From: Myxococcaceae bacterium
GTDB lineage: Bacteria; Myxococcota; Myxococcia; Myxococcales; Myxococcaceae
NCBI GenBank assembly: GCA_017881265.1
Contig: JADGRA010000047.1
Span: 1-64,000, forward strand
Length of the DNA: 64,000 nt
Reading direction: 5' to 3'
The position numbers were made by a program, and so were the translations under genes. A model generated the notes under the pieces. It was not told the origin of the DNA and did not search any database. It saw only the letters and a list, made by a program, of their open reading frames with translations. Shown in pieces: positions 1 through 8,003 of the stretch; position 1 is the first letter of the stretch; each line of letters begins with the position of its first letter.

Positions 1-906
1 CACCGCCTTCATGAAGTCGTCGGTGACGCGGACGGAGTTGTTGGAGTTCTGGAAGAAGATGGAGGAGTAGGCCTCACCGGTGAAGGAGCCGTCGTAGCCG
101 GCGTCGATGAGTGCCCAGGCCTTCTTCTCCTCGTGCGACTTGCGGCGGATGAACTCGAGGATGTCGGGGTGGTCGGCGTTGAGGATGACCATCTTCGCCG
201 CGCGGCGCGTCTTGCCGCCGCTCTTGATGACGCCGGCGAAAGCGTCGAAGCCCTTCATGAAGGAGACCGGCCCGGAGGCCGTCCCGCCGCCGGCCAACAA
301 TTCCTTGCTCGACCGCAGCGGCGACAGGTTGGTGCCGGTGCCGCTGCCGTACTTGAAGAGCATGCCCTCGGTCTTGGCCAGCCCGAGGATGCTCTCCATC
401 GAGTCGTGGACCGAGTTGATGAAGCAGGCCGAGCACTGCGGGTGGGCCTCGACGCCGACGTTGAACCACACCGGGGAGTTGAAGGCCGCCTTCTGCCGAA
501 GCAGCAAGTGGGTGAGCTCGGCGTGGAAGGCCTCGCGGTCCGGCTCGGCGGCGAAGTAACCGCCCTGCTCGCCCCAGCCGGTGATGGTGTCCACCACGCG
601 CGCCACCAGCTTCCGGACGCTGGACTCGCGCTCGGGCGTTCCGGGCGTGCCGCGGAAGTACTTGCTGGCGACGACGTTGGTGGCCAGCATCGACCAGGAC
701 TTGGGGACTTCAATCCCTCGCTGCTCGAAGACGGACTTGCCGTCCTCGCCGCTGATGGAGGCCGTCCGCAGCTCCCACGCCATCTCGTCGGCCGGGTCCA
801 CCCCCGGGGTGGTGAAGTAGCGGGGGACAGCCAGCCCGCCACTGCCGCGGGACTTCCGCCCAGCCTTCCGCTCCCTGCTCGCCGACGGCTTCAACTCACG
901 CTCCAT
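1..906 (-). CDS. nrdJ: Class II (adenosylcobalamin-dependent) ribonucleotide reductase, 3' part beyond window
   Basis: It reduces ribonucleotides to deoxyribonucleotides using coenzyme B12 and works with or without oxygen. The frame is open for 302 codons from an ATG at 906 to the window edge, so only the N-terminal part is present. Family hallmarks are visible: FNSPVWFNVG, PQCSACFINSVHDSMESI with the conserved Cys, the glycine-rich KYGSGTGTNLS loop and FQNSNNSVRV near the edge. The ATG is preceded by GGAGG six bases away. A promoter and an NrdR-box-like pair lie upstream at 1094-1178, leaving a leader of about 180 nt. No cobalamin riboswitch could be seen in that leader. Assignment to NrdJ rather than an NrdA or NrdD class is confident from these motifs. 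The C-terminal B12 and zinc regions are not available. Confidence 0.95.
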   Translation of the reverse strand, partial: MERELKPSASRERKAGRKSRGSGGLAVPRYFTTPGVDPADEMAWELRTASISGEDGKSVFEQRGIEVPKSWSMLATNVVASKYFRGTPGTPERESSVRKLVARVVDTITGWGEQGGYFAAEPDREAFHAELTHLLLRQKAAFNSPVWFNVGVEAHPQCSACFINSVHDSMESILGLAKTEGMLFKYGSGTGTNLSPLRSSKELLAGGGTASGPVSFMKGFDAFAGVIKSGGKTRRAAKMVILNADHPDILEFIRRKSHEEKKAWALIDAGYDGSFTGEAYSSIFFQNSNNSVRVTDDFMKAV

Positions 907-1093
907 GGTGCCTCCACAAACTAACCCTTCGGAAGTTGGACGCACCGGGCCTACGGCCCGCCGCCCCTCGCGAGGGGACCGGGACCGGTGGAAGAAGCTG
1001 AAATGTTTGGGAATTCCGGGAAGACCACCCTCCCGGACCGCTCTGTCGAACCGACCGCCACCGGGGGACTGCATGGCGCCGACGCTTTCCGGA

Positions 1094-1122
1094 ATGAAAC
1101 CTCAGGGTCCCCGGGCTGTCAA
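1094..1122 (-). promoter_or_regulatory. Sigma-70-type promoter of nrdJ
   Basis: Read on the minus strand there is a perfect -35 TTGACA (1117-1122), a 17-bp spacer and a -10 TTTCAT (1094-1099, four of six matches to TATAAT). It would start transcription about 180 nt upstream of the nrdJ ATG. The leader contains a perfect 12-bp palindrome (CCCCTCGCGAGGGG core) and a GGGCC/GGCCC hairpin, but no recognisable B12 box. Confidence 0.55.
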
Positions 1123-1130
1123 GCCCGCGA

Positions 1131-1178
1131 CCACAAGAGGTGGTGGTTACTCACTCGCTACCGCACAAGTAATAGACA
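1131..1178. promoter_or_regulatory. Tandem NrdR-box-like operator upstream of nrdJ
   Basis: Two 16-bp sites at 1131-1146 and 1163-1178 share CACAAG and are offset by exactly 32 bp. The first has CAC and GTG at both ends, as in the NrdR consensus (CAC-N8-GTG). The second keeps only the left half well. NrdR boxes in bacteria characteristically occur as pairs about three helical turns apart in front of ribonucleotide reductase genes. The pair sits immediately upstream of the -35 element. This is inferred from pattern and spacing; no nrdR gene is in the window. Confidence 0.45.
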
Positions 1179-1357
1179 CGGCCGCGGGCAGTAGCGCGAG
1201 GAATGTGCATGACCCCGAGTCCTTCCTGTGGCCCGGGACGCAGCGTCCAGCTGCCCCGAACCAGGACCTCCAAGAGTGCCAGGCGGGTCTGACACAGGCG
1301 GGTCTGACAAGCGCAGCGGCGGCGGCCCCCGGGGATGCTAGGGAAAGGGCCACTGCC

Positions 1358-1705
1358 ATGCCGCCCTACCAACGCCACGTCTTCGTCTGCACCAACCGCC
1401 GTGCGGAAGACAACCCCAAGGGCTCCTGCGCCCTCAAGGGCAGCGAGGCCGTCCTCGAGCGCTTCAAGGAAGAACTTCACCGGCGCGGGTTGAAGGGAAA
1501 GATGCGCGCCAACGCCGCGGGCTGCCTGGACGCCTGCGCCTTCGGGCCCAGCGTCGTCATCTACCCGGAGGGCGTCTGGTACGCCGGGGTGCGCGTGGAG
1601 GACGTGGTGGAGATTGTGGAGTCGCACCTTCTGGGGAATGTCCCGGTGGAGCGACTGCGCATGAAGGGGACGACGGGCGCCCTGCCGCCCGATTCATCCC
1701 CCTAG
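1358..1705 (+). CDS. Thioredoxin-like [2Fe-2S] ferredoxin
   Basis: A 115-residue soluble electron carrier. The cysteine pattern is that of the thioredoxin-fold [2Fe-2S] family: Cys11 and Cys24 in the N-terminal half (VFVCTNRR...GSCALKG), then Cys56 and Cys60 in GCLDACAFGP. VVIYPEGVWYAGV follows, as in this family (Shethna-protein and NuoE-like ferredoxins). The ATG at 1358 was chosen because homology begins within a few residues of it. The frame is also open upstream, but that stretch overlaps the nrdJ control region and has no family features. The crotonase gene follows 29 bp later. The redox partner is unknown. Confidence 0.88.
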   Translation: MPPYQRHVFVCTNRRAEDNPKGSCALKGSEAVLERFKEELHRRGLKGKMRANAAGCLDACAFGPSVVIYPEGVWYAGVRVEDVVEIVESHLLGNVPVERLRMKGTTGALPPDSSP

Positions 1706-1734
1706 CGCGCACCTGGCAGCCGGGGAGGACGGCC

Positions 1735-2487
1735 ATGGACGTGGAACGACTTGGTGCAGTCGCGCTTCTGCGCATGCGGGCCGGCAAGGCCAACGCCATT
1801 GGCCCAGGCTTTCTGGATGCGCTGGGGACGCTGCTGGACGGCCTTCTGGCCGCCCCCCCGGGCGCCCTCGTCCTGACGGGGGACGGACGGGCCTTCTCCG
1901 CAGGCCTCGACTTGCCGGCCCTGGTGGACTTGAAAGAGGCGGCGCTGGCGGACTTCATCCAGCGCTTCTCGGCCGCCATGCTGCGCGTCTTCACGCTGCC
2001 CTTTCCGGTGGTGGCGGCGGTGAATGGCCACGCCGTAGCGGGTGGGTGTGTGCTGGCCTTCCAGGCCGACCAGCGCCTGATGGCGGTGGGCGAGGGCCGC
2101 ATTGGCCTCAACGAAGTCCGGCTGGGTATCGGCCTGCCCGTGGCCGTGGTGGAGACGCTGCGCTGCCAGGTGCCGGCGCCCTCGCTGTTCCCGGTGGCGG
2201 CGGAGGGCGGCCTCTTCACCCCTGAGGAAGCCCTTCGGCTGGGCCTGGTGCACGCGCTGGTCCCGGCAGAGCACCTTCTCGAGCGCGCCATGGAACGCGC
2301 GACGGCGCTGGCCGCCGTGCCCGCCCTCGCCTTCGCCCAGGTGAAGGCGGCCTTGCGCCGGCCGGCGCTGGCCGCCATTGCCGCCGCGGGCCCCACCGAC
2401 GCGGCGGGCTGGGTGCGGACGTTCGTCACGCCGCAGGCCCAGGGGCTTTTGCGCGACGTCGTCGCCCGGCTGACGAAGCGGGGCTGA
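1735..2487 (+). CDS. Enoyl-CoA hydratase/isomerase (crotonase) family protein
   Basis: A 250-residue crotonase-fold enzyme that would act on an acyl-CoA thioester, for example hydrating or isomerising an enoyl-CoA. The oxyanion-hole segments are visible: AFSAGLDLPAL in the first half, then VNGHAVAGGCVLAFQADQRL. These are followed by GLNEVRLGIGLP, where one family glutamate normally sits. Only one catalytic Glu is obvious, so the exact chemistry (hydratase, isomerase or hydrolase) cannot be fixed. It lies 29 bp after the ferredoxin gene and is probably co-transcribed with it. Confidence 0.85.
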   Translation: MDVERLGAVALLRMRAGKANAIGPGFLDALGTLLDGLLAAPPGALVLTGDGRAFSAGLDLPALVDLKEAALADFIQRFSAAMLRVFTLPFPVVAAVNGHAVAGGCVLAFQADQRLMAVGEGRIGLNEVRLGIGLPVAVVETLRCQVPAPSLFPVAAEGGLFTPEEALRLGLVHALVPAEHLLERAMERATALAAVPALAFAQVKAALRRPALAAIAAAGPTDAAGWVRTFVTPQAQGLLRDVVARLTKRG

Positions 2488-2511
2488 GGGCGGCCGTCCC
2501 CCAGCGGGGAG

Positions 2512-3207
2512 CTAGTTGCGCCGGCTTCCGAAGAGGCGCAGCAGCGACAGGAAGAGGTTGATGAAGTCCAGGTACAGCGTCAGCGCGCCGACAATGCTGA
2601 GCGCCGCGACGCCGCCGCCCTGGGCGGCGAAGGCGCGCAGCTTCTGGGTGTCGTAGGCGGTGAGGCCGGCGAACACCACCACCCCGGCGCAGGCGACCAC
2701 GAAGTTGAGCATCGGGTTCGGCCAGAAAATCTGGGCCACGCTGGCGATGACGACGCCAATCAGGCCCATGAAGAGGAATGTGCGCCAGCCGGACAAGTCG
2801 CGCTTCGTCACCGTGGCAAACAGGCTTAAGCCCGCGAAGGAACCGGCCGTCACCAGGAACGCGCTGGCGATGGAGCCGCTGGTGTACGCGTAGAACAGCG
2901 TTCCAAACGTCACCCCCGTCAGCGCGGCGTAGGCGAGAAACAGCACCGCCGCCGTGCCGAAGGAAAGGCGGGTGACGCCGGCCGACAGGACGATGACGAG
3001 TCCAAGCTGGGCGATGAAGAGCACCCACTTGTAGCCCCACACCTGGGCCAGCAGCTGGGGATTGCTGGCCATGTACCAGGCCACGACACCTGTCAGGCCG
3101 AGGCCCAGCGTCATCCACCGGTAGACGCCGGCCATGAAGCCCCGGGCCGCCTGGCTGACGGCAACCTGGGCGGGCTGGGTGCGAAAGTCTGTGGTTTCAA
3201 AGGGCAT
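2512..3207 (-). CDS. Bax inhibitor-1/YccA family integral membrane protein
   Basis: A 231-residue polytopic protein with about seven hydrophobic helices. The family features are clear: an N-terminal cytosolic stretch, the segment MLNFVVACAGVVVFAGLTAYDTQK with the typical L-T-AYDTQ signature, and a C-terminal LYLDFINLFLSLLR helix followed by RRN. These proteins are thought to be pH-sensitive ion or calcium leak channels, or protease-linked regulators such as YccA with FtsH. The start at 3207 (MPFETTDF) is preceded by GGGGAGAAGG, a better ribosome site than the upstream in-frame alternative at 3270. It is convergent with the crotonase gene, with 24 bp between the ends. Confidence 0.92.
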   Translation of the reverse strand: MPFETTDFRTQPAQVAVSQAARGFMAGVYRWMTLGLGLTGVVAWYMASNPQLLAQVWGYKWVLFIAQLGLVIVLSAGVTRLSFGTAAVLFLAYAALTGVTFGTLFYAYTSGSIASAFLVTAGSFAGLSLFATVTKRDLSGWRTFLFMGLIGVVIASVAQIFWPNPMLNFVVACAGVVVFAGLTAYDTQKLRAFAAQGGGVAALSIVGALTLYLDFINLFLSLLRLFGSRRN

Positions 3208-3813
3208 GGCTTGCCTTCTCCCCCTTGTGGGGATTCGTGCCGCCACCCGGGAAACACCCCCGGGGGGCATTGTTGCTTCGTCTCATAACCCATTCCCAGA
3301 AGCCTGCACTCCCGGATTCAGTGTCACCGGAACGGCCCAACAGGCGAGTGGTTACCGCTGGACCCTCCGGCCACAGGGGGTGCGCACGCCGCCGCCTGTC
3401 CGTCGCTGGCGTGCCAGTTGTCACCAAGTTGCCCCCCAAGCACCCCCGGCGGGCCGCAAGGCAGCGTAGCGTCATAGAGGCCAATCATTTCATCAGCGCA
3501 GCTTCTGCTTCGCGTCCGGCCTGTCGTGCCGTGCCGCTGGCCCCGGCTGGTACGTCCTGCGCTCCGCACGGCCGCTTGTCCTGTTCCCGTCCCGCGAGCG
3601 AGGCTCCGGCGGGGCTGAGCGCGCTGGTCGGCTGCTTGCTCGTGCAGCGAACTGTCCGCTACGAAACCGGCCGGGAATGGCGCGCGAGCAGACGGTCCTC
3701 GAGACCCCGGCGAGAATCGCAGCCACCGCGCCGGACCAGGATGCCCGCAGCTACCTCGTCGTCCTGGAGAAGGGCGAGCCGGTGGCCGGTGGGAGCTGCC
3801 CAGCAGGATGCCT
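3208..3813. other. Intergenic region; possible truncated FHA-type N-terminus
   Basis: About 600 bp without a convincing gene. Plus-strand reading from an ATG at 3677 gives MAREQTVLETPARI... then SYLVVLEKGEP, which resembles the first 40 residues of myxobacterial FHA-domain sigma-54 activators. The resemblance stops at about 3800, where the frame enters the antisense of the next gene. It may be a decayed or truncated gene start, but no ribosome site supports translation. The rest must hold the control region of the Bax-inhibitor gene. Confidence 0.3.
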
Positions 3814-5292
3814 TCAGTCACCGACGCCTGCTGCGGCGAGCGCCGCGTCCAGCGCCGCAGCCACCTCCGCAGTCAGCACCGGCAGCACGCCGCCCCCGCC
3901 CAGGATGTTGACGATGGGGGAGGCCGAGGCGCGCACCACGCCGCCCCAGGGAGGCTGCTCCCCGAGGCCCACCGAACAGAAGGCCGAGTAGTCCACGAAG
4001 ACCTCCGCTTCGGCGAGGCTCTTGTCCGTGGCGATGCTGTGCTTCTCCAAGGGAATCTCCACCCGCTCCTGCACGACGAAGCCGCCACCCCGGCTGTCCA
4101 CGGACGCTGATGCGACGACGGCCGGCCAGTCGAGCGCCGCGCCAAACGCGGCCCGGACGCGTTCTGCAAAGCCCGCCTCGTGCGCGTGGCTGCCGATGAA
4201 GACGGTTTTTCCTCCGTAGTCCCAGGCCCGCTTGAGGACGAAGCGCGGGGCCTCCGCGGCCACGCGCGCCACCAGGTCCGGCACGCGTGCGCCGTCCGGG
4301 TCCACGCCGGGCCCCGGCTGCAGAAGGCGCGTCCACGGGACAACCTGCTTCACGGCCGCGAGCTCCTCGCCGGTGAGAGCGGCGCGGCTGGCCAGGGCCG
4401 GCTCCACCAGGGCCCGGGACAGGAGGGCGAAGTTGGCCTTGGTTTCTATATGCGCCGCCGGCCCATTCATCAGCACCGCCCCGAAGTCCCCCGGGGCGCT
4501 GAAGAAGGCCTCCAGCCAGGGGTGCGGGGCGTCTTCCAGGCGGCGGATGAAGAGGTGCCGGTAGACGAAGTCGAAGCGGTGGCCTTGGGCCTGCACGGCC
4601 CGGGTGCCGGACAACTCATCCGGGTAGACGACGTGCGCCTGCGTCCCCAGCGCGCGGAATTGCTGCACCAGGTACGTCAGCTCGCTCAGCTGGGCGTCGG
4701 CCCGCCGACACAAGACGGCCAGCCTTTCCGGGCGCGCACCCCCGCGGGCCCGGGCGTAGCCTTGAAGCAGCGCCTGGTACAGCGCGGCGACGTTGCTGCC
4801 GTTGGCCGTCTTGAGATGGGCCAGCTTCTCCGGGGAAAGGCCGGCGAGCTCCCCGGCGGCCTGGATGTAGCTGCCCGCGGCAATGTCCGAGTAGCCCGGC
4901 ATGGCCGGAATGGTGGCGTTGAGCTCCAGGGCCCAAAGGCGGCGGGCGGCGAAGAAGTCCACCCGGGCGATGGCCAGCCCGACCAGCGCGGCTGACGCCT
5001 TCTGCACGATGCGTAGTTCGACGGGGCCAAGGGAGTCGAGCAGCCAGGCGCGCTCCGGGCCCTGCACCACCGTCTGGGCCATCTTGAAGCCTGCCGAGGC
5101 CAGCAAGGCCGCGACGTCCCGCCGGGCCCGGACTTCCGGGGCGTCGAGGACGACCGGGGTGGCGCCCACCGGGATGGGCTGGAGACTGCCATCCGGACGC
5201 GTGACGGCCAGCCCGCCCTGGGACGTCAACGCGAAGAGGCGCGGGGCGAGGGCGGTGGCGCCGACACGCAGCGCTTGGAATTGAGGGAGCAC
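3814..5292 (-). CDS. ATP-grasp-like protein of unknown substrate
   Basis: A 492-residue soluble protein. The C-terminal half shows ATP-grasp-type elements: FVLKRAWDYGGKTVFIG (a Lys followed by a glycine-rich turn), GGGFVVQERVEIPLEKH and a C-terminal VNILGGGGVLPV. The middle carries RFDFVYRHLFIRRLED and AVLMNGPAAHIETKANFALLS, which recall circularly permuted ATP-grasp and glutathionylspermidine-synthase-like proteins. Such enzymes join a carboxylate to an amine, but substrate and pathway cannot be deduced. The start at 5292 is a GTG with a poor ribosome site, so the true start may be somewhat downstream. It is divergent from the ThDP enzyme, with 23 bp between start codons, so the promoters must overlap. 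Confidence 0.6.
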   Translation of the reverse strand: MLPQFQALRVGATALAPRLFALTSQGGLAVTRPDGSLQPIPVGATPVVLDAPEVRARRDVAALLASAGFKMAQTVVQGPERAWLLDSLGPVELRIVQKASAALVGLAIARVDFFAARRLWALELNATIPAMPGYSDIAAGSYIQAAGELAGLSPEKLAHLKTANGSNVAALYQALLQGYARARGGARPERLAVLCRRADAQLSELTYLVQQFRALGTQAHVVYPDELSGTRAVQAQGHRFDFVYRHLFIRRLEDAPHPWLEAFFSAPGDFGAVLMNGPAAHIETKANFALLSRALVEPALASRAALTGEELAAVKQVVPWTRLLQPGPGVDPDGARVPDLVARVAAEAPRFVLKRAWDYGGKTVFIGSHAHEAGFAERVRAAFGAALDWPAVVASASVDSRGGGFVVQERVEIPLEKHSIATDKSLAEAEVFVDYSAFCSVGLGEQPPWGGVVRASASPIVNILGGGGVLPVLTAEVAAALDAALAAAGVGD

Positions 5293-5315
5293 AGGAGCTA
5301 GGACAGCCTACAGCT

Positions 5316-6968
5316 ATGGCCATGGTCACCGGCGGACAACTGGTTGCCCGAATGTTGAAGGGGGAGGGCATCCGCCACGTCTTCACCCTGTCCGGGCTGC
5401 ACATCGCCCCCATCTACGCGGGGCTGGTGGAGGAGGGCATCGCTGTGGTGGACACCCGCCACGAGCAGGCGGCCGCCCACGCCGCCGATGCCTACGCTCG
5501 CACCACCCGCTCGCTGGGCGTGGCGGTGGTGACGGCGGGTCCGGGCGTCACCGACGCCCTCACCGGCGTGGCCAACGCGTATGCGGCCAGCTCGCCGCTT
5601 CTGCTTCTGGGGGGTGCCGCACCCATGTTCAACCAGAGCCGGGGCAGCCTCCAGGAGATGGAGCAGGTGGACCTCTTCCACCGCATCGCCAAGTGGTCCG
5701 ACCGGGTCCCCAGCCCGGAGCTGGTTCCCCTCTACCTGGCCAAGGCCTTCCGGGTGGCGCTGTCCGGGCGCCCGGGCCCGGTCTTCCTGGAACTTGCCTG
5801 GGACGTGCTGTGCAACGCCGTGGACGAGGCGTCCGTGCAGATGCCCACCCACTACCGGACGACGGCCCGGCAGCCGCCGGACCCGGCCGGGGTGGAGACG
5901 GCCATGGCGCTGCTGGCGGCGGCGGAGCGGCCCACCTGCATCGCCGGCTCCAGCGTCTGGTGGGACGGGGCCTGGGAGGCCCTCGCCAGCTTCTGCGAGC
6001 GCGCCCAGGTGCCCGTCTTCCTCAATGGGGCCGGCCGGGGGTGCCTGCCGCCCGAGCACCCGCTTTTCTTCCAGCACACCCGCAAGGAGGCGCTCAGCGC
6101 CTCGGACCTCGTCTTCGTGGTGGGGACGCCCTTCGACTTTCGCCTCAACTACGGCGCCGAGCCCACCTTCAGCGCGACGTCGAAAATTGTCCAGGTGGAC
6201 GTGGACCCGGTGGAGATTGGCCGCAACCGCGCGGTGGACGTCGGCCTCATCGCCGACAGCGCCTCCGCGCTGCAGGCCTTCGCCGCCGGCGCCCCCGGCG
6301 CCAAGCGGACGGCCTACCTGGCCGGGCTGCGAGCCAGCGAGACGAAGAAGGCCCAGGCGCTGGACGTCTGGTGCAGAAGCGACGACGTCCCGATTCACCA
6401 CTACCGGCTGGCGCGCGAGCTCTCCGAGGTGGCGAACGCCGGGGCGCGCGACCCCGTCTTCGTTGCCGACGGCGGCAACTGGGTGGCCATGGCGGCGAAA
6501 GTCATCAGCCTCAAGCGCCCGGGACGCTGGCTGGACCCGGGGCCACTGGGCTGCCTCGGGGTGGGCGCGCCCTTCGCCATCGCCGCCAAGCTGCTTCACC
6601 CCGCCCGCGAGGTGTGGGTGATTCAAGGCGACGGCTCCTTCGGGCTGAATGGCATGGACTTCGACACGGCGCTGCGCTTCAAGCTGCCGATGGTGTGTGT
6701 GGTGGGCAACGACGCCGCCTGGGGCCAAATCCGCATTCCCCAGGTGGGGATGTTTGGCGCGGAGAAGTCGCCCGCCACGTTGCTGGCACCCACCCGCTAT
6801 GACGAGGTGGTGCGGGCGCTGGGCGGCCATGGGGAGCACGTGACGGAGCCCCGTGCCATCCGCCCGGCGCTGGAACGGGCGGTGTCCAGCGGCACCGTGG
6901 CTTGCGTCAATGTCATGTTGGACCCGGAGGCCCCGGTGAAGGCAGGCGCCATGGGCTACGCGGTATGA
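5316..6968 (+). CDS. Thiamine diphosphate-dependent enzyme (acetolactate synthase / 2-hydroxyacyl-CoA lyase type)
   Basis: A 550-residue three-domain ThDP enzyme. The N-terminal Pyr domain has VDTRHEQAAAHAADAYAR with the activating Glu and AGPGVTDALTGVANAY. The middle domain binds a nucleotide-like cofactor or is structural. The PP domain has the ThDP signature GDGSFGLNGMDF...VVGN. The family includes acetolactate synthase large subunits, oxalyl-CoA decarboxylase and 2-hydroxyacyl-CoA lyase. No small regulatory subunit gene is nearby and the sequence looks closer to the lyase/ILVBL branch than to IlvB, but this is not certain. The isochorismatase start codon overlaps its stop, implying translational coupling. 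ATG at 5316 or 5322 are both possible starts. Confidence 0.85.
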   Translation: MAMVTGGQLVARMLKGEGIRHVFTLSGLHIAPIYAGLVEEGIAVVDTRHEQAAAHAADAYARTTRSLGVAVVTAGPGVTDALTGVANAYAASSPLLLLGGAAPMFNQSRGSLQEMEQVDLFHRIAKWSDRVPSPELVPLYLAKAFRVALSGRPGPVFLELAWDVLCNAVDEASVQMPTHYRTTARQPPDPAGVETAMALLAAAERPTCIAGSSVWWDGAWEALASFCERAQVPVFLNGAGRGCLPPEHPLFFQHTRKEALSASDLVFVVGTPFDFRLNYGAEPTFSATSKIVQVDVDPVEIGRNRAVDVGLIADSASALQAFAAGAPGAKRTAYLAGLRASETKKAQALDVWCRSDDVPIHHYRLARELSEVANAGARDPVFVADGGNWVAMAAKVISLKRPGRWLDPGPLGCLGVGAPFAIAAKLLHPAREVWVIQGDGSFGLNGMDFDTALRFKLPMVCVVGNDAAWGQIRIPQVGMFGAEKSPATLLAPTRYDEVVRALGGHGEHVTEPRAIRPALERAVSSGTVACVNVMLDPEAPVKAGAMGYAV

Positions 6969-7513
6969 GGGGTTTCCGGCTAGTGCGCGAGCACGCCGCC
7001 CTGCTGGTGGTGGACGTGCAGGAGAAGCTGGCGGCGGCGATGCCGCAGCCGGAGCTCGAGCGCATGGTGAAGCGCACGTGCGCGCTGGTGGAGGGCGCCC
7101 AAGCGCTGTCGCTGCCCATCGTCTACACGGAACAATACCCGAAGGGGCTGGGCCGGACGGTGCCCGCGCTGCGGGAACGCCTCGGGAGGCTGGTGCCGGT
7201 GGAGAAGCTGCGCTTTTCCGCGCTGGATGATGCGGTGCGGGCCCAGCTGCGCGGCCGTCGCCAGGTGCTGGTGGCTGGCATGGAGACGCACGTCTGCGTG
7301 TACCAGACGGTGCGCGCCCTCGCCGAGGAGGGCGCGCTGCCCGTGCTGTGCGCGGATGCGGTGCTGTCGCGCTTAGAGGTGGACCTCCGGGTGGGCCTGC
7401 AGCTGGCAGCGGACTCAGGCGCCATGGTGTCCACCGTGGAGACGGCCCTGTTCGACCTGCTGGGGGAGGCCGGGACGCCGGAATTCAAGCGCATCAGCGC
7501 CGCGGTGCGCTGA
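6965..7513 (+). CDS. Isochorismatase-family cysteine hydrolase
   Basis: A 182-residue alpha/beta hydrolase of the isochorismatase-like group. The catalytic Asp sits in LLVVDVQEKL and the nucleophile Cys in GMETHVCVYQT, the usual family arrangement. A lysine in EQYPKGLG may complete the triad. The ATG overlaps the stop of the upstream ThDP enzyme (ATGA), so the two are translationally coupled and probably act in one pathway. Possible substrates are small amides or vinyl ethers and cannot be named from sequence. It resembles the stand-alone YcaC-type members more than chorismate-pathway ones. Confidence 0.85.
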   Translation: MRGFRLVREHAALLVVDVQEKLAAAMPQPELERMVKRTCALVEGAQALSLPIVYTEQYPKGLGRTVPALRERLGRLVPVEKLRFSALDDAVRAQLRGRRQVLVAGMETHVCVYQTVRALAEEGALPVLCADAVLSRLEVDLRVGLQLAADSGAMVSTVETALFDLLGEAGTPEFKRISAAVR

Positions 7514-7620
7514 GGCGGGGCCGGGCGGTTGCGCCCCGGGGGCGCTACAGTTAGGAGGGTCTGCCTCTCCTCGGGAAACACCTCCCCAGGCGGCCCCAGC
7601 TGAAGGACGGACGACGCCAC

Positions 7621-7974
7621 ATGCCGATGGACCTTTCGGTGGACTTTCACTTCTGCGCCGCGCACCGCCTGCCGTACTACGACGGGCCCTGCAACCGGAT
7701 GCACGGGCACAACTACAAGCTGCAAGTCATCGCCACCGGCACGCCCAACCCCCGCGACGGGATGATTTTGGACTTCGAAGTGCTGCGGAAGCGGACGTGG
7801 GAACTCGCCCTCAACCAGTGCGACCACCACACGCTGAACGACTTCATGGACAACCCCACCGCGGAGAACGTCATTGTCTGGATGTGGGACCGGCTCGCGC
7901 CGGCCATCCCCGAGCTCAAGGAGCTCCGCCTGTGGGAAACGCCCGAGTACTGCGTCAGCTACCGGCCAGACTGA
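7621..7974 (+). CDS. queD: 6-carboxy-5,6,7,8-tetrahydropterin synthase
   Basis: Converts 7,8-dihydroneopterin triphosphate to 6-carboxytetrahydropterin, the second step toward preQ0 and queuosine. This 117-residue protein has the zinc ligands His15, His28 and His30. The catalytic Cys24 lies in CNRMHGH, the C-x3-HGH spacing that marks QueD rather than the mammalian-type PTPS (C-x5-HGH). LWETPEYCVSY at the end matches the family's conserved substrate-binding Glu region. It is followed 29 bp later by folE, which makes its substrate. This is the first gene of a four-gene overlapped operon. queC and queE are not in the window. Confidence 0.93.
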   Translation: MPMDLSVDFHFCAAHRLPYYDGPCNRMHGHNYKLQVIATGTPNPRDGMILDFEVLRKRTWELALNQCDHHTLNDFMDNPTAENVIVWMWDRLAPAIPELKELRLWETPEYCVSYRPD

Positions 7975-8003
7975 AGAAGGGCCGGGGCCCGGACCTTCCG
8001 GCC

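Noticed and set aside
907-1093. Cobalamin riboswitch in the nrdJ leader
   Set aside because: The leader of a B12-dependent enzyme is a likely place, but no B12 box or GCCACTG-like core is visible. Only short GC hairpins are present.
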